Source: Aquibacillus halophilus
Lineage (GTDB): Bacteria; Bacillota; Bacilli; Bacillales; Amphibacillaceae
Assembly (NCBI RefSeq): GCF_009649745.1
Contig: NZ_WJNG01000017.1
Span: forward strand, 59,107-123,106
Length of the DNA stretch: 64,000 nt
Direction: 5' to 3'
A program made the translations under genes and the position numbers. Within the stretch, counting starts at the first letter, position 1. Each line of letters starts with the position of its first letter. Below the pieces are notes generated by a model that made no database searches, had not been told where the DNA came from, and worked only from the letters and a program-made list of their open reading frames with translations. Positions 26,614 through 35,480 of the stretch are shown piece by piece.

Positions 26614-28026
26614 CTATTTATATTCAGGTATTTCAATTACTAGTTCCTTATTTATCTCTTCAATTAGAGGGAGATTAGCTATGTGGATCTGAATAACATC
26701 CTCTTCAAGCCAATCTGTTGGATTAAATTCCAACGCAAATCCATGCTCTGAATTTCTAAAGAGGTTACCTATTCCCAACTCAGTCCCCTCTTCAGTATAA
26801 GCAGTAAACACGGATTCACTACGTGTAATCCATCTCTTTTCCTCACTTGAAGCATGTGCGAGCCATTCATCCAGCTGTCTCTGAGTAGTAACTGATAGTG
26901 GTATCACGTACTCCCAATCACTAATTAGTTCCGGAACTTCATATGATAGTTTTAAATCGCCACCCTCGTTACCTGGAGGCTCTAGGAATAAGACGAAACC
27001 ATTTTTTTCTGCTAACTCAACCCTATCTATCTCGCTATCTAAGAGTTTAGTGAGTTGGTCTTTGGTGATAGTAGCTTCCATTTTTTCTTCTGTTGAATAT
27101 TGAATGGCTCTAAATTTAATTTCAGTTTCATTCGGTAATTTATTGAATGGACTAGTCGACACGAATGGTTCATTTTCTTTGGTATATCTAACGGGCTCGA
27201 AATATTGTATTTCCCTATCTGGAAGGGAGGTATTTAAATAAAATCCACTGACCTGGTTAGAAGTGTCAGGAGTAAGTATTAATCGGTTCATAAATAACCC
27301 AATTTGTAACTGATCGAAGCCAATCTTTTGATTTGTTCCCAAATTTAGTTCCTCATTTACAGGTGCGCTCAAGAAAAAATCATCTCTGCTTCTAGGATTA
27401 ACTGAAAAAGCAAAGTCATCTATCTGTGCAGTTTCCTCATTTTCAGTAACACTTATCTCCTCTAAACTGATTTCTATTATATCTTCAAAAAAAGTAGCCA
27501 TATCTTCATTATTAATGGTTCGATGTAAATCATGAGGATACATCATTGTCATTCGATAAAGTTTATTGTTATGTACAGTGTTTTCTTCCATTTCAAAATA
27601 ACCAGGATTATCCTCGTCAATAGGGACTGTGAATATCTCGCCATCTTTGTTCTTATATGTGATTTCACCAATCTCTAACTCCGGTACTGCATTTTCATTA
27701 TCTGTTTCATGGAGCTGTATGCTGTAGACAAATATAAGTCTCCCAGTTCCTTCAAGCCAAGCCTCTTCCAATGTAACAGTTCTGTTCAATTCTAAAACTG
27801 GAATTTTTTTATCAATTTTTTGTGTAAAACCAATCTCACGCGCAAGACTGAAGGGAGCGTGTAAGTTTTCTTTTTCAGCCATAAGATTTTCTTCTGAATC
27901 ATAGATTGTAAACTTTGTCTCATCTAAATTAACCCTTTTTGCATCTTGATTATATAGAGTGAAAACTATTAAAAGTATTGCCGTTATTCCAAGTATTATT
28001 AATCCTTTTATCTTATTACTATTCAT
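26614..28026 (-). CDS. Membrane-anchored extracytoplasmic protein, unknown
   Basis: A 470-aa protein with one N-terminal membrane helix (GLIILGITAILLIVFTLY, about residues 7-25) and a long acidic extracytoplasmic region made of beta-rich segments, perhaps two related halves. The start is ATG at 28026, preceded by AAGGGGG; a GTG 18 bp upstream lies outside that site. It shows some likeness to DUF4179/DUF5643-type extracytoplasmic domains, but I do not recognise the family with confidence. No partner sigma factor is adjacent. Confidence 0.65.
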   Translation of the reverse strand: MNSNKIKGLIILGITAILLIVFTLYNQDAKRVNLDETKFTIYDSEENLMAEKENLHAPFSLAREIGFTQKIDKKIPVLELNRTVTLEEAWLEGTGRLIFVYSIQLHETDNENAVPELEIGEITYKNKDGEIFTVPIDEDNPGYFEMEENTVHNNKLYRMTMMYPHDLHRTINNEDMATFFEDIIEISLEEISVTENEETAQIDDFAFSVNPRSRDDFFLSAPVNEELNLGTNQKIGFDQLQIGLFMNRLILTPDTSNQVSGFYLNTSLPDREIQYFEPVRYTKENEPFVSTSPFNKLPNETEIKFRAIQYSTEEKMEATITKDQLTKLLDSEIDRVELAEKNGFVLFLEPPGNEGGDLKLSYEVPELISDWEYVIPLSVTTQRQLDEWLAHASSEEKRWITRSESVFTAYTEEGTELGIGNLFRNSEHGFALEFNPTDWLEEDVIQIHIANLPLIEEINKELVIEIPEYK

Positions 28027-28198
28027 AGTTCCCCCTTTTCGCACCCTTCTCTCTAGTATAACGTGAATCGTAAATAAACTAAAAAGAAAATAGATAATAT
28101 CGTATTTTGACGGGCAAATAAAATTACTAATCTTGTTTTTTTGTATGTGTTAAGATAGGGAATAATAGATAAAGAGAATACAATACAGGAGGTATAGG

Positions 28199-28327
28199 AT
28201 GAAGGTGCTAAAAGAGATATTTTGGATTCTGATAATTGTTTTGGGGCTAGTAATTATTCCTTTCCAGATTGTTAACGCAGAATATAGTTTATATCAACTA
28301 CCAGTTCATGAAGATAACATCTTATGA
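28199..28327 (+). CDS. Small hydrophobic peptide, 42 aa
   Basis: ATG follows a strong AGGAGG. The peptide has one hydrophobic helix (IFWILIIVLGLVIIPFQIV, about residues 7-25) and a short polar tail. It could be a membrane peptide, or a signal-peptide-borne small protein (cleavage after VNA). Its last 30 bases form the left arm of a terminator. No relative is recognised. Confidence 0.5.
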   Translation: MKVLKEIFWILIIVLGLVIIPFQIVNAEYSLYQLPVHEDNIL

Positions 28328-28346
28328 ATTGGTAGTTTTTTTATAG
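28298..28346 (+). terminator. Terminator overlapping the small peptide gene
   Basis: CTACCAGTTCAT pairs with ATGAATTGGTAG, followed by TTTTTT. The stop codon lies within the right arm. Confidence 0.8.
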
Positions 28347-28400
28347 GTAGTTGTTCTAAGTAATAGCAGAACAAAATTTTTAAAAAATAAAACAAAATAC

Positions 28401-28455
28401 TTGAAAGTCAAAGAAAGTCAAACTATAATGAATTCAAAGGTCAAATATAGTCAAA
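28401..28455 (+). promoter_or_regulatory. clpE promoter with two CtsR operators
   Basis: A sigma-A promoter TTGAAA (28401-28406), 17 bp, TATAAT (28424-28429). Two perfect CtsR sites follow the RGTCAAA-NAN-RGTCAAA consensus: AGTCAAA-GAA-AGTCAAA (28406-28422), inside the promoter spacer, and GGTCAAA-TAT-AGTCAAA (28439-28455), just after the start of transcription. Confidence 0.9.
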
Positions 28456-28504
28456 GTCAAGAAATGACCTTCCAATTGTTTATATAATGAAGGAGGAAGC
28501 GAAT

Positions 28505-30637
28505 ATGCAATGCCAAAATTGTGGAACTCGCAAAGCAAGTATTAATGTTACCCTTCGACTTAATGATCAAACACAACACATGCATTTATGTGAAACTTGT
28601 TTTCAAGAAATAAATAATAATATAAAGAATCCAACAGGGTTCTCTAACCAAGGTTCAATGGATCCTAATAACTTTTTCGGTGGGCAAAATAATTCACCAT
28701 TTGGATCAGGATTTCAAGCAAATGATCAAAAAGAGTCCAACAAAAAAGCAGGCGGACTATTGGACGAGTTAGGAAGGAACTTAACTAATGGTGCGAGAGC
28801 GGGTTTAATCGACCCTGTAATAGGACGCCACAAAGAAGTTAAACGTGTAATTGAAACATTAAATCGAAGAAATAAAAATAACCCAGTATTAATCGGGGAG
28901 CCGGGTGTTGGTAAAACGGCAATAGCAGAAGGGTTAGCATTGAAAATCGTTGAAGGCGATGTTCCGGCAAAATTGATTAATAAAGAGATCTATATTTTGG
29001 ATGTAGCCTCACTTGTTGCTAATACAAGTATGAGAGGTCAATTCGAAGAACGAATGAAAAAGTTGATTTCAGAGCTTCAAGAACGTAAAAACGTCATCCT
29101 TTTTGTTGATGAAATTCACTTGTTAGTTGGAGCGGGTACAGCAGAAAGCTCGCAAATGGATGCAGGAAATATCCTTAAACCAGCTTTAGCTAGAGGCGAA
29201 TTACAATTAGTTGGAGCTACAACCCTTAAAGAATATCGTCAAATCGAGAAGGATGCAGCTTTGGAGCGACGTTTCCAACCAATCATCGTAAAAGAACCTT
29301 CCATTGAGGAAGCAATCCAAATCCTGCAAGGCTTGCAAGCAAGATATGCAGCCTATCATAAAGTAAGTTATACAGAAGAAGCAATTGAGGGTGCAGTAAC
29401 CCTGTCTAAACGCTATCTTCAAGATCGTTTCTTGCCTGATAAAGCAATCGACCTTATCGATGAATCTGGTTCAAGGTTGAATTTAAGTAATTCTGAGACA
29501 GACGTGGAGTCCTTACAAAAGCGTTTAGATGAGATAGCTAAAGAGAAGCAAGAAGCGGCTGAAAAAGAGGATTATGAATCGGCAGCTAACTTAAGGCATC
29601 AGGAACTGAAACTAGAGAAGAAATTAAGTGATATAAATGAAGAGCCTACGGCTGAAGTAACAATCGAGGATATTCAATTAATTATTGAAGAGAAGACAGG
29701 AATCCCTGTTAGAAAGATTCAGTCGGATGAACAAGCAAAAATGAAGCATTTAGCCGAAAATCTGTCTTCAAGAGTTATTGGACAGGAAAATGCTGTCGGA
29801 AAAGTAGCAAAAGCGGTTCGTCGTAGCCGTGCAGGACTTAAATCCAAACACCGTCCGATTGGCTCCTTCCTTTTTGTTGGTCCAACAGGTGTCGGTAAAA
29901 CGGAATTGACTAAGTCGTTAGCTGAAGAGTTGTTCGGCACAAAAGAATCTCTTATCCGTATGGATATGAGTGAATATATGGAGAAGCACTCTGTATCAAA
30001 AATTATTGGCTCACCGCCTGGCTATGTAGGACATGAAGAGGCTGGGCAGTTAACAGAACGTGTTCGACGTAATCCGTATAGTTTAATACTGTTAGATGAA
30101 ATCGAAAAGGCTCACCCAGACGTGCAAAACTTGTTCCTACAAATTATGGAGGATGGCCATTTAACAGATAGCCATGGTAGAACTGTAAGCTTCAAGGAAA
30201 CTGTTATTATTATGACAAGTAATGCTGGTACTGGAGATAAACATATTACAGTAGGATTTGAGAAAAATAGCAATGAAGCAGTTTCTACTTTAGAAACTCT
30301 AAGTGGATATTTTAAACCAGAATTCCTTAATCGCTTTGACGCAATTATCCAGTTCAATGAGTTAGTTCAACAAGACTTAATTAAAATTGTTGATCTTATG
30401 ATTATTGAGCTAGAAGAAAATTTAGCTGAAAAGGGTTTATCTATCACAGTATCTGATGAAGCCAAAAGATATTTGGCTGAAAACGGTTATGATCCTAGAT
30501 TTGGTGCTCGTCCACTCCGTCGTGTTATTCAAGATAAGGTGGAAGATGCCATTACAGACTTAATTTTAGATGAAGAAGATGTAACTAGTATGATTGTAGA
30601 GTTGATTGATGGGGATATTAAAGTTAATAAGAAGTAG
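28505..30637 (+). CDS. clpE: Clp protease ATPase subunit ClpE
   Basis: Hsp100/ClpE of 710 aa. The N-terminal zinc finger (MQCQNCG, then CETC) replaces the usual ClpC repeat domain. It continues with AAA module 1 (GEPGVGKTA), a UVR-type coiled linker ([15 protein letters not shown]) and AAA module 2 (GPTGVGKTE). It unfolds heat-damaged proteins and, with ClpP, removes aggregates and destabilises CtsR. The start is ATG at 28505 after AAGGAGG. Two CtsR boxes overlap its promoter, so strong heat induction is expected. It stands alone with its own terminator. Confidence 0.97.
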   Translation: MQCQNCGTRKASINVTLRLNDQTQHMHLCETCFQEINNNIKNPTGFSNQGSMDPNNFFGGQNNSPFGSGFQANDQKESNKKAGGLLDELGRNLTNGARAGLIDPVIGRHKEVKRVIETLNRRNKNNPVLIGEPGVGKTAIAEGLALKIVEGDVPAKLINKEIYILDVASLVANTSMRGQFEERMKKLISELQERKNVILFVDEIHLLVGAGTAESSQMDAGNILKPALARGELQLVGATTLKEYRQIEKDAALERRFQPIIVKEPSIEEAIQILQGLQARYAAYHKVSYTEEAIEGAVTLSKRYLQDRFLPDKAIDLIDESGSRLNLSNSETDVESLQKRLDEIAKEKQEAAEKEDYESAANLRHQELKLEKKLSDINEEPTAEVTIEDIQLIIEEKTGIPVRKIQSDEQAKMKHLAENLSSRVIGQENAVGKVAKAVRRSRAGLKSKHRPIGSFLFVGPTGVGKTELTKSLAEELFGTKESLIRMDMSEYMEKHSVSKIIGSPPGYVGHEEAGQLTERVRRNPYSLILLDEIEKAHPDVQNLFLQIMEDGHLTDSHGRTVSFKETVIIMTSNAGTGDKHITVGFEKNSNEAVSTLETLSGYFKPEFLNRFDAIIQFNELVQQDLIKIVDLMIIELEENLAEKGLSITVSDEAKRYLAENGYDPRFGARPLRRVIQDKVEDAITDLILDEEDVTSMIVELIDGDIKVNKK

Positions 30638-30639
30638 CA

Positions 30640-30667
30640 AAAGGTCGCTGATTATTCAGCGACCTTT
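30640..30667 (+). terminator. Terminator of clpE
   Basis: AAAGGTCGCTGA pairs with TCAGCGACCTTT across a TTAT loop. Confidence 0.85.
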
Positions 30668-30700
30668 AGTCTTTATTGTACATAGAAAGTATAATCCTTA

Positions 30701-31243
30701 GGCTAATTTCTAAAAGAATGTTTTTTTGACAGAATATCTATAAACTGCGTCGTAACTAATATGTTTGATTTGCGCTCCGGGCAGTCGCTTTCCGCGGGCA
30801 ACGCTTCAACTTCCTCGGAAGAAAACCGCTTCCTGCGGGATTTTCAGCCGTCGCTTTTCCCGCTGGAGTCGACTGCCCTCCGCTCCAATCAACAATCATA
30901 TAAGTGAATAGCTGTTGGTTTATTTATCAAACACAATATTATCCATCGTAAGAGATACACAAAGAATCATCAAAAATACAACCGATTTTCTTCGTGAGTT
31001 TTGTTATATTACATGATGTACACGTTCTTTGGAGTCACATCTCATTTGAACAGAAAACTTCTCTAAGCTGTGGAAAAATGCGAGACTCCTATGGGAAAGG
31101 AACAGTCTGAAGACCCCGCAACGAGTGCTCTTTGCTCGTGAGGAGGCTGAGGCGTTCCCCATGGAAAGCGAGTGTTTTTCCACAGCGCTGATACTCATCT
31201 TAAAAAGGATTAAAGAAAGAAGTTACGTCGCATTTTTCATCAA
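30701..31243 (+). repeat. Mosaic intergenic repeat R5 (modules A and C, both inverted)
   Basis: Left arm GGCTAATTTCTAAAAG ... TTTTTGACA ... GCGTCGTAACT; right arm AGTTACGTCGCATTTTTCATCAA. Between them lie inverted module A (30764-30893) and inverted module C (about 31060-31200, without the micro-insertion). It lies between clpE and the next co-directional gene. The rest of the gap to 31392 shows only AT-rich sequence and the next ribosome binding site. Confidence 0.85.
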
Positions 31244-31392
31244 ATGCAAAGGTTAGAAAATAAGAAGATCATTCGAAAAGAGCCATAAATAATTAGGAAC
31301 AAGAATGACAAAGATAAACACAGAATTATATTGAATTGTTATTAGGACTATGTGAATTAGCTCTTTAGGTCCTATGTATCGGAGGAAAGATA

Positions 31393-32298
31393 ATGAACCA
31401 CAATGGATTATTAATAATAATGACATTATTTTTCTGTTTTACAGTCACTATTGCTGATATTAACGCTATTCATTTGGCTAGAGGAACAGGGGAAGCTGAA
31501 GGAATAAACCAAAAAGAAATGGAAGTACATTTTATAAATGTTGGCCAGGGAGATAGTACACTTGTGAAAACTCCGAATGGAAAAACAATGTTAATTGATG
31601 GTGGTCCACCTTCAGCAGGTGAAAAGGTAGTAACATATTTAAAACAACAAGGGGTTACTTCTATTGATGTATTAGTAGCAACCCATCCCGATATTGATCA
31701 TATCGGTGGTCTAATTACAGTTATCAAGGAATTGAATGTAAAAAAAATTATAGATAGTGGGAAAATATATTATACAGATACGTATTTTGAATACCTGAAG
31801 CAGATTAAAGACAAAGATATTCCAGTTTCAATTGCTAAATCTAGATCAGTAATTGAGGTGGATTCCGCTGTATCATTTCAAGTATTAAATACATTCCATT
31901 GGGTTGAAAGCAATAACCAATCCTCGCTAGTATTTTCACTTGATTATAAGCAGATGGACTTTTTATTAATGGCCGATGTTGAAATTAAGCAGGAGAAAAA
32001 GCTAATAAAGACATTTAATTTACAGTCGGAATTCCTAAAAGTCGCCCATCACGGATCAGTAACATCCACATCTAGGGAATTTCTCGAGAAGGTCAAACCG
32101 GAAAAGGCAATATTATCTTATAGTAAGGATAATCATTATGGACATCCTGATCCAACAATTATTGAAAACCTGCAACAAGCAGGTGCAACGATTTATTCAA
32201 CAGCAAAAGCAGGAGATATAGTGGTGACGACAAATGGTTATAGTTATACAATTGACGTTTCCGGTACAAAGAGGCTTGTGTATAGAAGTAGCAGTTAA
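31393..32298 (+). CDS. Secreted metallo-beta-lactamase-fold hydrolase (ComEC C-terminal-like)
   Basis: A 301-aa protein with an N-terminal signal or anchor (LLIIMTLFFCFTVTIAD) and an MBL domain of the ComEC/Rec2 type: VHFINVGQGDS, the metal motif THPDIDHIGG, LMADVE and VAHHGS. Stand-alone relatives are exported and may act as nucleases or phosphodiesterases. The substrate is unknown, and a DNA-degrading role is inference from the ComEC likeness. GGAGG precedes the ATG. Confidence 0.83.
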   Translation: MNHNGLLIIMTLFFCFTVTIADINAIHLARGTGEAEGINQKEMEVHFINVGQGDSTLVKTPNGKTMLIDGGPPSAGEKVVTYLKQQGVTSIDVLVATHPDIDHIGGLITVIKELNVKKIIDSGKIYYTDTYFEYLKQIKDKDIPVSIAKSRSVIEVDSAVSFQVLNTFHWVESNNQSSLVFSLDYKQMDFLLMADVEIKQEKKLIKTFNLQSEFLKVAHHGSVTSTSREFLEKVKPEKAILSYSKDNHYGHPDPTIIENLQQAGATIYSTAKAGDIVVTTNGYSYTIDVSGTKRLVYRSSS

Positions 32299-32395
32299 GT
32301 TTATGCTAATGACTACTAAGTCTCACTTAACCCATGATTTGTTATAATTTTAACTAATAAAAACTTAAATTTAAAATGGGGGAGAGTAAGTAACC

Positions 32396-33244
32396 ATGGA
32401 ATCCATAAATGACGAACGTCTAAATTGTCAGACAGAATATAACACTTTAAAGCGGTTAATTGTATGTCCACCTAAGAATATGAGGATTGGTACAGTTATT
32501 AATGAAACTCAAAAACGCTATGTTACCGAAAATATTGATGTAGCTATTGCAATGAAACAGTATCAACGTTTTGTTGATGTGTTAAAAGAAAACGGTGTAG
32601 AAGTCATAGAACTAGATACACAAGAGCATTTGAATGAGCAAGTATTTACTCGAGACATAGGTTTTTGTATAGGTAATCACTTATTTGTGTCAGCCATGGG
32701 TAGCGGAATTAGAGAAGAAGAGGTAGATGTATTAATAAGAAGACTTAGGCAGGAAGGTATCCCATATACGGATTTAGTTCAAACCCCAATTGAAGGTGGG
32801 GATGTTATTATTGATAACAACAAGGTGTGGGTTGGTCTTAGTAACCGGACATCATTGAAAGCAACTAAAGCACTTCAAGCTTTAATTCCATCATATAATG
32901 TTACACCACTACCAATTGAGAAAAGAATTTTACATTTGGACTGTGCTTTTAACATTATTGGCGAAGGGCTAGCACTTGTGTACCCTGATGCCTTTTCCAC
33001 AACAGATTTAAATATAATTAATGACCACTTTGATACAATTGAAGTAAATGGGGACGAGCAGTTTACCTTAGGGACTAACGTACTGTCTATTGGAGAAAAA
33101 AAGATAATTAGTATGCCTCAAAATGAACATGTTAACAAGGAGATGTCTAATCGAGGATATGAGATTATAGAAGTTGCTTATTCCGAGATAATTAAATCAG
33201 GTGGATCGTTCCGTTGTTGTTCGTTACCACTACTCAGGGTGTAA
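32396..33244 (+). CDS. Dimethylargininase/arginine deiminase-like amidinohydrolase
   Basis: A 282-aa guanidine-modifying enzyme related to B. subtilis YkgA. Catalytic elements: FTRDIGF and EGGDVI (substrate Asp/Glu), HLDCAF (catalytic His) and the C-terminal nucleophile Cys in GGSFRCCSLPL. It would release citrulline from (di)methylarginine or a similar guanidine. It is preceded by GGGGGAGAG and lies about 100 bp after the MBL gene. A distinct substrate is possible. Confidence 0.85.
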   Translation: MESINDERLNCQTEYNTLKRLIVCPPKNMRIGTVINETQKRYVTENIDVAIAMKQYQRFVDVLKENGVEVIELDTQEHLNEQVFTRDIGFCIGNHLFVSAMGSGIREEEVDVLIRRLRQEGIPYTDLVQTPIEGGDVIIDNNKVWVGLSNRTSLKATKALQALIPSYNVTPLPIEKRILHLDCAFNIIGEGLALVYPDAFSTTDLNIINDHFDTIEVNGDEQFTLGTNVLSIGEKKIISMPQNEHVNKEMSNRGYEIIEVAYSEIIKSGGSFRCCSLPLLRV

Positions 33245-33256
33245 TCGCACCTAATT

Positions 33257-33286
33257 AAAAAACCGCCCTGTTTGGGCGGTTTTTTA
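33257..33286. terminator. Bidirectional terminator
   Basis: AAAAACCGCCC pairs with GGGCGGTTTTTT. It lies between the DDAH-like gene and the convergent ABC operon. Confidence 0.88.
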
Positions 33287-34063
33287 GTTAGCCATTTCTT
33301 TTCCACGAAACGCTAATAATGAAGCAAAAAGTAATGCTACAATGATTATGATGGTTACAAGGGCGGTTCCCCATAACTCACCTGAAGTACTGCCTGAGTC
33401 CAACATATCCCCAATATGACTGCTTAAATTGTTTGGGAACCAAGTGATTTTATGTGAAAAAATTTGATTGAAAATACTCATGACAATAATTGTAGCAATC
33501 GATAAAAATCCAACAATGCCAGGAGTCTTAAATAACGTATTGAAAAATGTTGTAATGCTGATTACTAATGTTAACCAAAGCCCATAGAAGAAGATGACTT
33601 GTATTAAGGCGCCAAAAGAGATATCACCATACAATAAATTAACATAATACCAGCTTGTCAATAAACCGATTATAAGTGACGTCCAAACTAGTAGTAGTGT
33701 AGCTCCCCATTTACTGCTGATGTAAGTGAAGTACCCAACCGGTTTAACTAGCACTAGCTCAGCCACACCACTTTTCCTCTCCCCAGCGATTAATCCCATC
33801 GACATTAACACAATGACTAGTACACCAAACATACTAAGTTCCGATAAACTCATCATTAGTGCAGCAACGGGTGTTATCTCTGGCATTTCAAATACTGCTC
33901 CATCAGGTAATCCTCCAACAGCATCTAAAATTTTTGGTAAGTAATAAGTAGAAATTGGATCCATGATTGCAATGAGAATAAAGACTAAAGGAACCCAAAC
34001 CCATTTGAAATTCCGCCAATATTCTAGCATCTCTTTTTTGAAGATTGTTTTCCATTGCATCAT
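33284..34063 (-). CDS. yxlG: ABC-2 type permease (YxlG-like)
   Basis: A 259-aa permease with six hydrophobic segments (EYWRNFKWVWVPLVFILIAI first). It overlaps the ATPase gene by 4 bp (ATGA type), so the two are translationally coupled. It matches the last member of a yxlE-yxlF-yxlG set. The substrate is unknown; export of a peptide or lipid is typical for this class. Confidence 0.82.
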   Translation of the reverse strand: MMQWKTIFKKEMLEYWRNFKWVWVPLVFILIAIMDPISTYYLPKILDAVGGLPDGAVFEMPEITPVAALMMSLSELSMFGVLVIVLMSMGLIAGERKSGVAELVLVKPVGYFTYISSKWGATLLLVWTSLIIGLLTSWYYVNLLYGDISFGALIQVIFFYGLWLTLVISITTFFNTLFKTPGIVGFLSIATIIVMSIFNQIFSHKITWFPNNLSSHIGDMLDSGSTSGELWGTALVTIIIIVALLFASLLAFRGKEMAN

Positions 34064-34968
34064 TGATTCACCACCTTCATAAATAATTCCTCTAGACTTA
34101 CTCTACTAACCTCAAATTTAATCAAGGGCCATTGTTCACTAGAAGCCTTGGCTAGAATATCAATGCGTGCTTGATCAATGTCTGCAACTAAGAGTTGAAC
34201 TTCATTTCGCTCAATGTAACCTTCTGAAATGGAAGGTATTTCTCGTAATTTATTTAAGTATGTATCGACATTCTCGCGAAAAGTGAGATGGATTTTTGTC
34301 GTTTGATGCTTTTCTCGTAAGCTTTCAATTGAGCCTGATTCGACCATTTCTCCCTGATGCATGAGTAATAGATCATCACTAACTTCTTCTGCGTCACTGA
34401 GGATATGCGTTGAAAATAGAATGGTTGTTTGTGCTTTTAATTCTTCCATTAAATTTAAAACGTCTCTTCGTCCAATTGGATCAAGCGAAGATACTGGCTC
34501 ATCCAACATAAGAAGTTGAGGGGAGTGAATCATTGCTTGGGCAATCCCTAAACGTTGTTTCATTCCGCCAGAGTATTTACCAATCCGACGATTTTTGGCG
34601 TCAGCTATCCCAACCCGATCCAAATATTTCTCAGCCTGCTCAATTGCCTGTGGCTTAGTTAAATTAGCTAGTTGTCCTACATAGACAAGGAATTCTTTTC
34701 CACTCATCCAGTTGTGAAAAACTGGATACTGTGGCAAATATCCGATGTGCTCCCTAATGTCACCGTCTTCTTTCATCCCTTCAAAGCTAACCGTTCCACT
34801 AGACGGCTTTAACAACCCTGATAACATACGAAGAGTCGTTGTTTTACCGGCTCCATTTGGTCCGAGCAATGCCACACACTTACCAGGACTAAGTTCAAAA
34901 GATAAATTGTTGACAGCATTTTTGCCCTCAAAAGTTTTGGTTAAATGATCTACCTTAATCATTGCCAC
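34060..34968 (-). CDS. yxlF: ABC transporter ATP-binding protein (YxlF-like)
   Basis: A 302-aa ATPase: Walker A GPNGAGKTT, Q-loop YLPQYPV, signature YSGGMKQR, Walker B LLMLDEP, and H-loop FSTHIL. The C-terminal 80 residues are a separate small domain, as in drug- or bacteriocin-resistance exporters. It overlaps the yxlG-like gene by 4 bp and the yxlE-like gene by 1 bp. Confidence 0.88.
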   Translation of the reverse strand: MAMIKVDHLTKTFEGKNAVNNLSFELSPGKCVALLGPNGAGKTTTLRMLSGLLKPSSGTVSFEGMKEDGDIREHIGYLPQYPVFHNWMSGKEFLVYVGQLANLTKPQAIEQAEKYLDRVGIADAKNRRIGKYSGGMKQRLGIAQAMIHSPQLLMLDEPVSSLDPIGRRDVLNLMEELKAQTTILFSTHILSDAEEVSDDLLLMHQGEMVESGSIESLREKHQTTKIHLTFRENVDTYLNKLREIPSISEGYIERNEVQLLVADIDQARIDILAKASSEQWPLIKFEVSRVSLEELFMKVVNQ

Positions 34969-35162
34969 TATTGTTGCCTCCTTCCAATAATGAAAAATAA
35001 AATGGGCCCTATTACACTAAAGAAAAGAATAATTAATAGCCACATCCATTTAGGGCCGTTTGTTTCGTCAGTTTTGGTCCACGCAATTAGTCCTACAATC
35101 ATTAAAATGATCTGAATAACAAGTATTGGAGCAACAATTGGTAAAACTTCAACGATTTCCAT
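34968..35162 (-). CDS. yxlE: PLDc_N-type two-helix membrane protein (YxlE-like)
   Basis: A 64-aa protein with two membrane helices and a central KTDETNGPKWMWL turn, ending IIGRRQQ, as in the PLDc_N (phospholipase D nuclease N-terminal) family. In B. subtilis, yxlE lies in the sigY operon and helps restrain SigY. Here it heads a three-gene operon without sigY or yxlC. AGGAGG precedes the ATG. Confidence 0.8.
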   Translation of the reverse strand: MEIVEVLPIVAPILVIQIILMIVGLIAWTKTDETNGPKWMWLLIILFFSVIGPILFFIIGRRQQ

Positions 35163-35273
35163 CTTCTAACACCTCCTGGTTCAAAAAAATACACTACTAT
35201 TAGTACGAACAAAATGCAAAAAAGGTTCAAAAGAATAAAATTTTTCTGGATCTATATAAAATATAAAATAATA

Positions 35274-35302
35274 TTGTTGATTGAACAATAATCGTATATA
35301 AT
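35274..35302 (+). promoter_or_regulatory. Predicted tRNA-Ala promoter
   Basis: TTGTTG, 17 bp, TATAAT (35297-35302), 24 bp before the tRNA. The -35 is weak and the -10 is consensus. Confidence 0.5.
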
Positions 35303-35325
35303 GATTCTTGCAGCAGAAATATATC

Positions 35326-35398
35326 GGGGCATTAGCTCAGCTGGGAGAGCGCCACACTGGCAGTGTGGAGGTCAGCGGTTCGAGCCCGCTATGCTCCA
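35326..35398 (+). tRNA. tRNA-Ala (anticodon GGC)
   Basis: The cloverleaf is complete: acceptor GGGGCAT with ATGCTCC (one G-U pair), D arm GCTC...GAGC, anticodon stem CCACA/TGTGG with loop CTGGCAG giving GGC, T arm AGCGG-TTCGAGC-CCGCT, discriminator A. CCA is not encoded. It reads GCC/GCU alanine codons. It is a single tRNA with its own promoter and terminator, away from the rRNA operon at the window end. Confidence 0.95.
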
Positions 35399-35403
35399 TC
35401 TTG

Positions 35404-35437
35404 AAAAAGGGTTGATCTTAGGATCAACCCTTTTTGC
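35404..35437 (+). terminator. Terminator of tRNA-Ala
   Basis: AAAAAGGGTTGATC pairs perfectly with GATCAACCCTTTTT across TTAG, starting 6 bp after the tRNA. Confidence 0.92.
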
Positions 35438-35480
35438 TTTATTTAGCCCAAAAAAAATAACCCCGGCTTCCATCCCGGAA

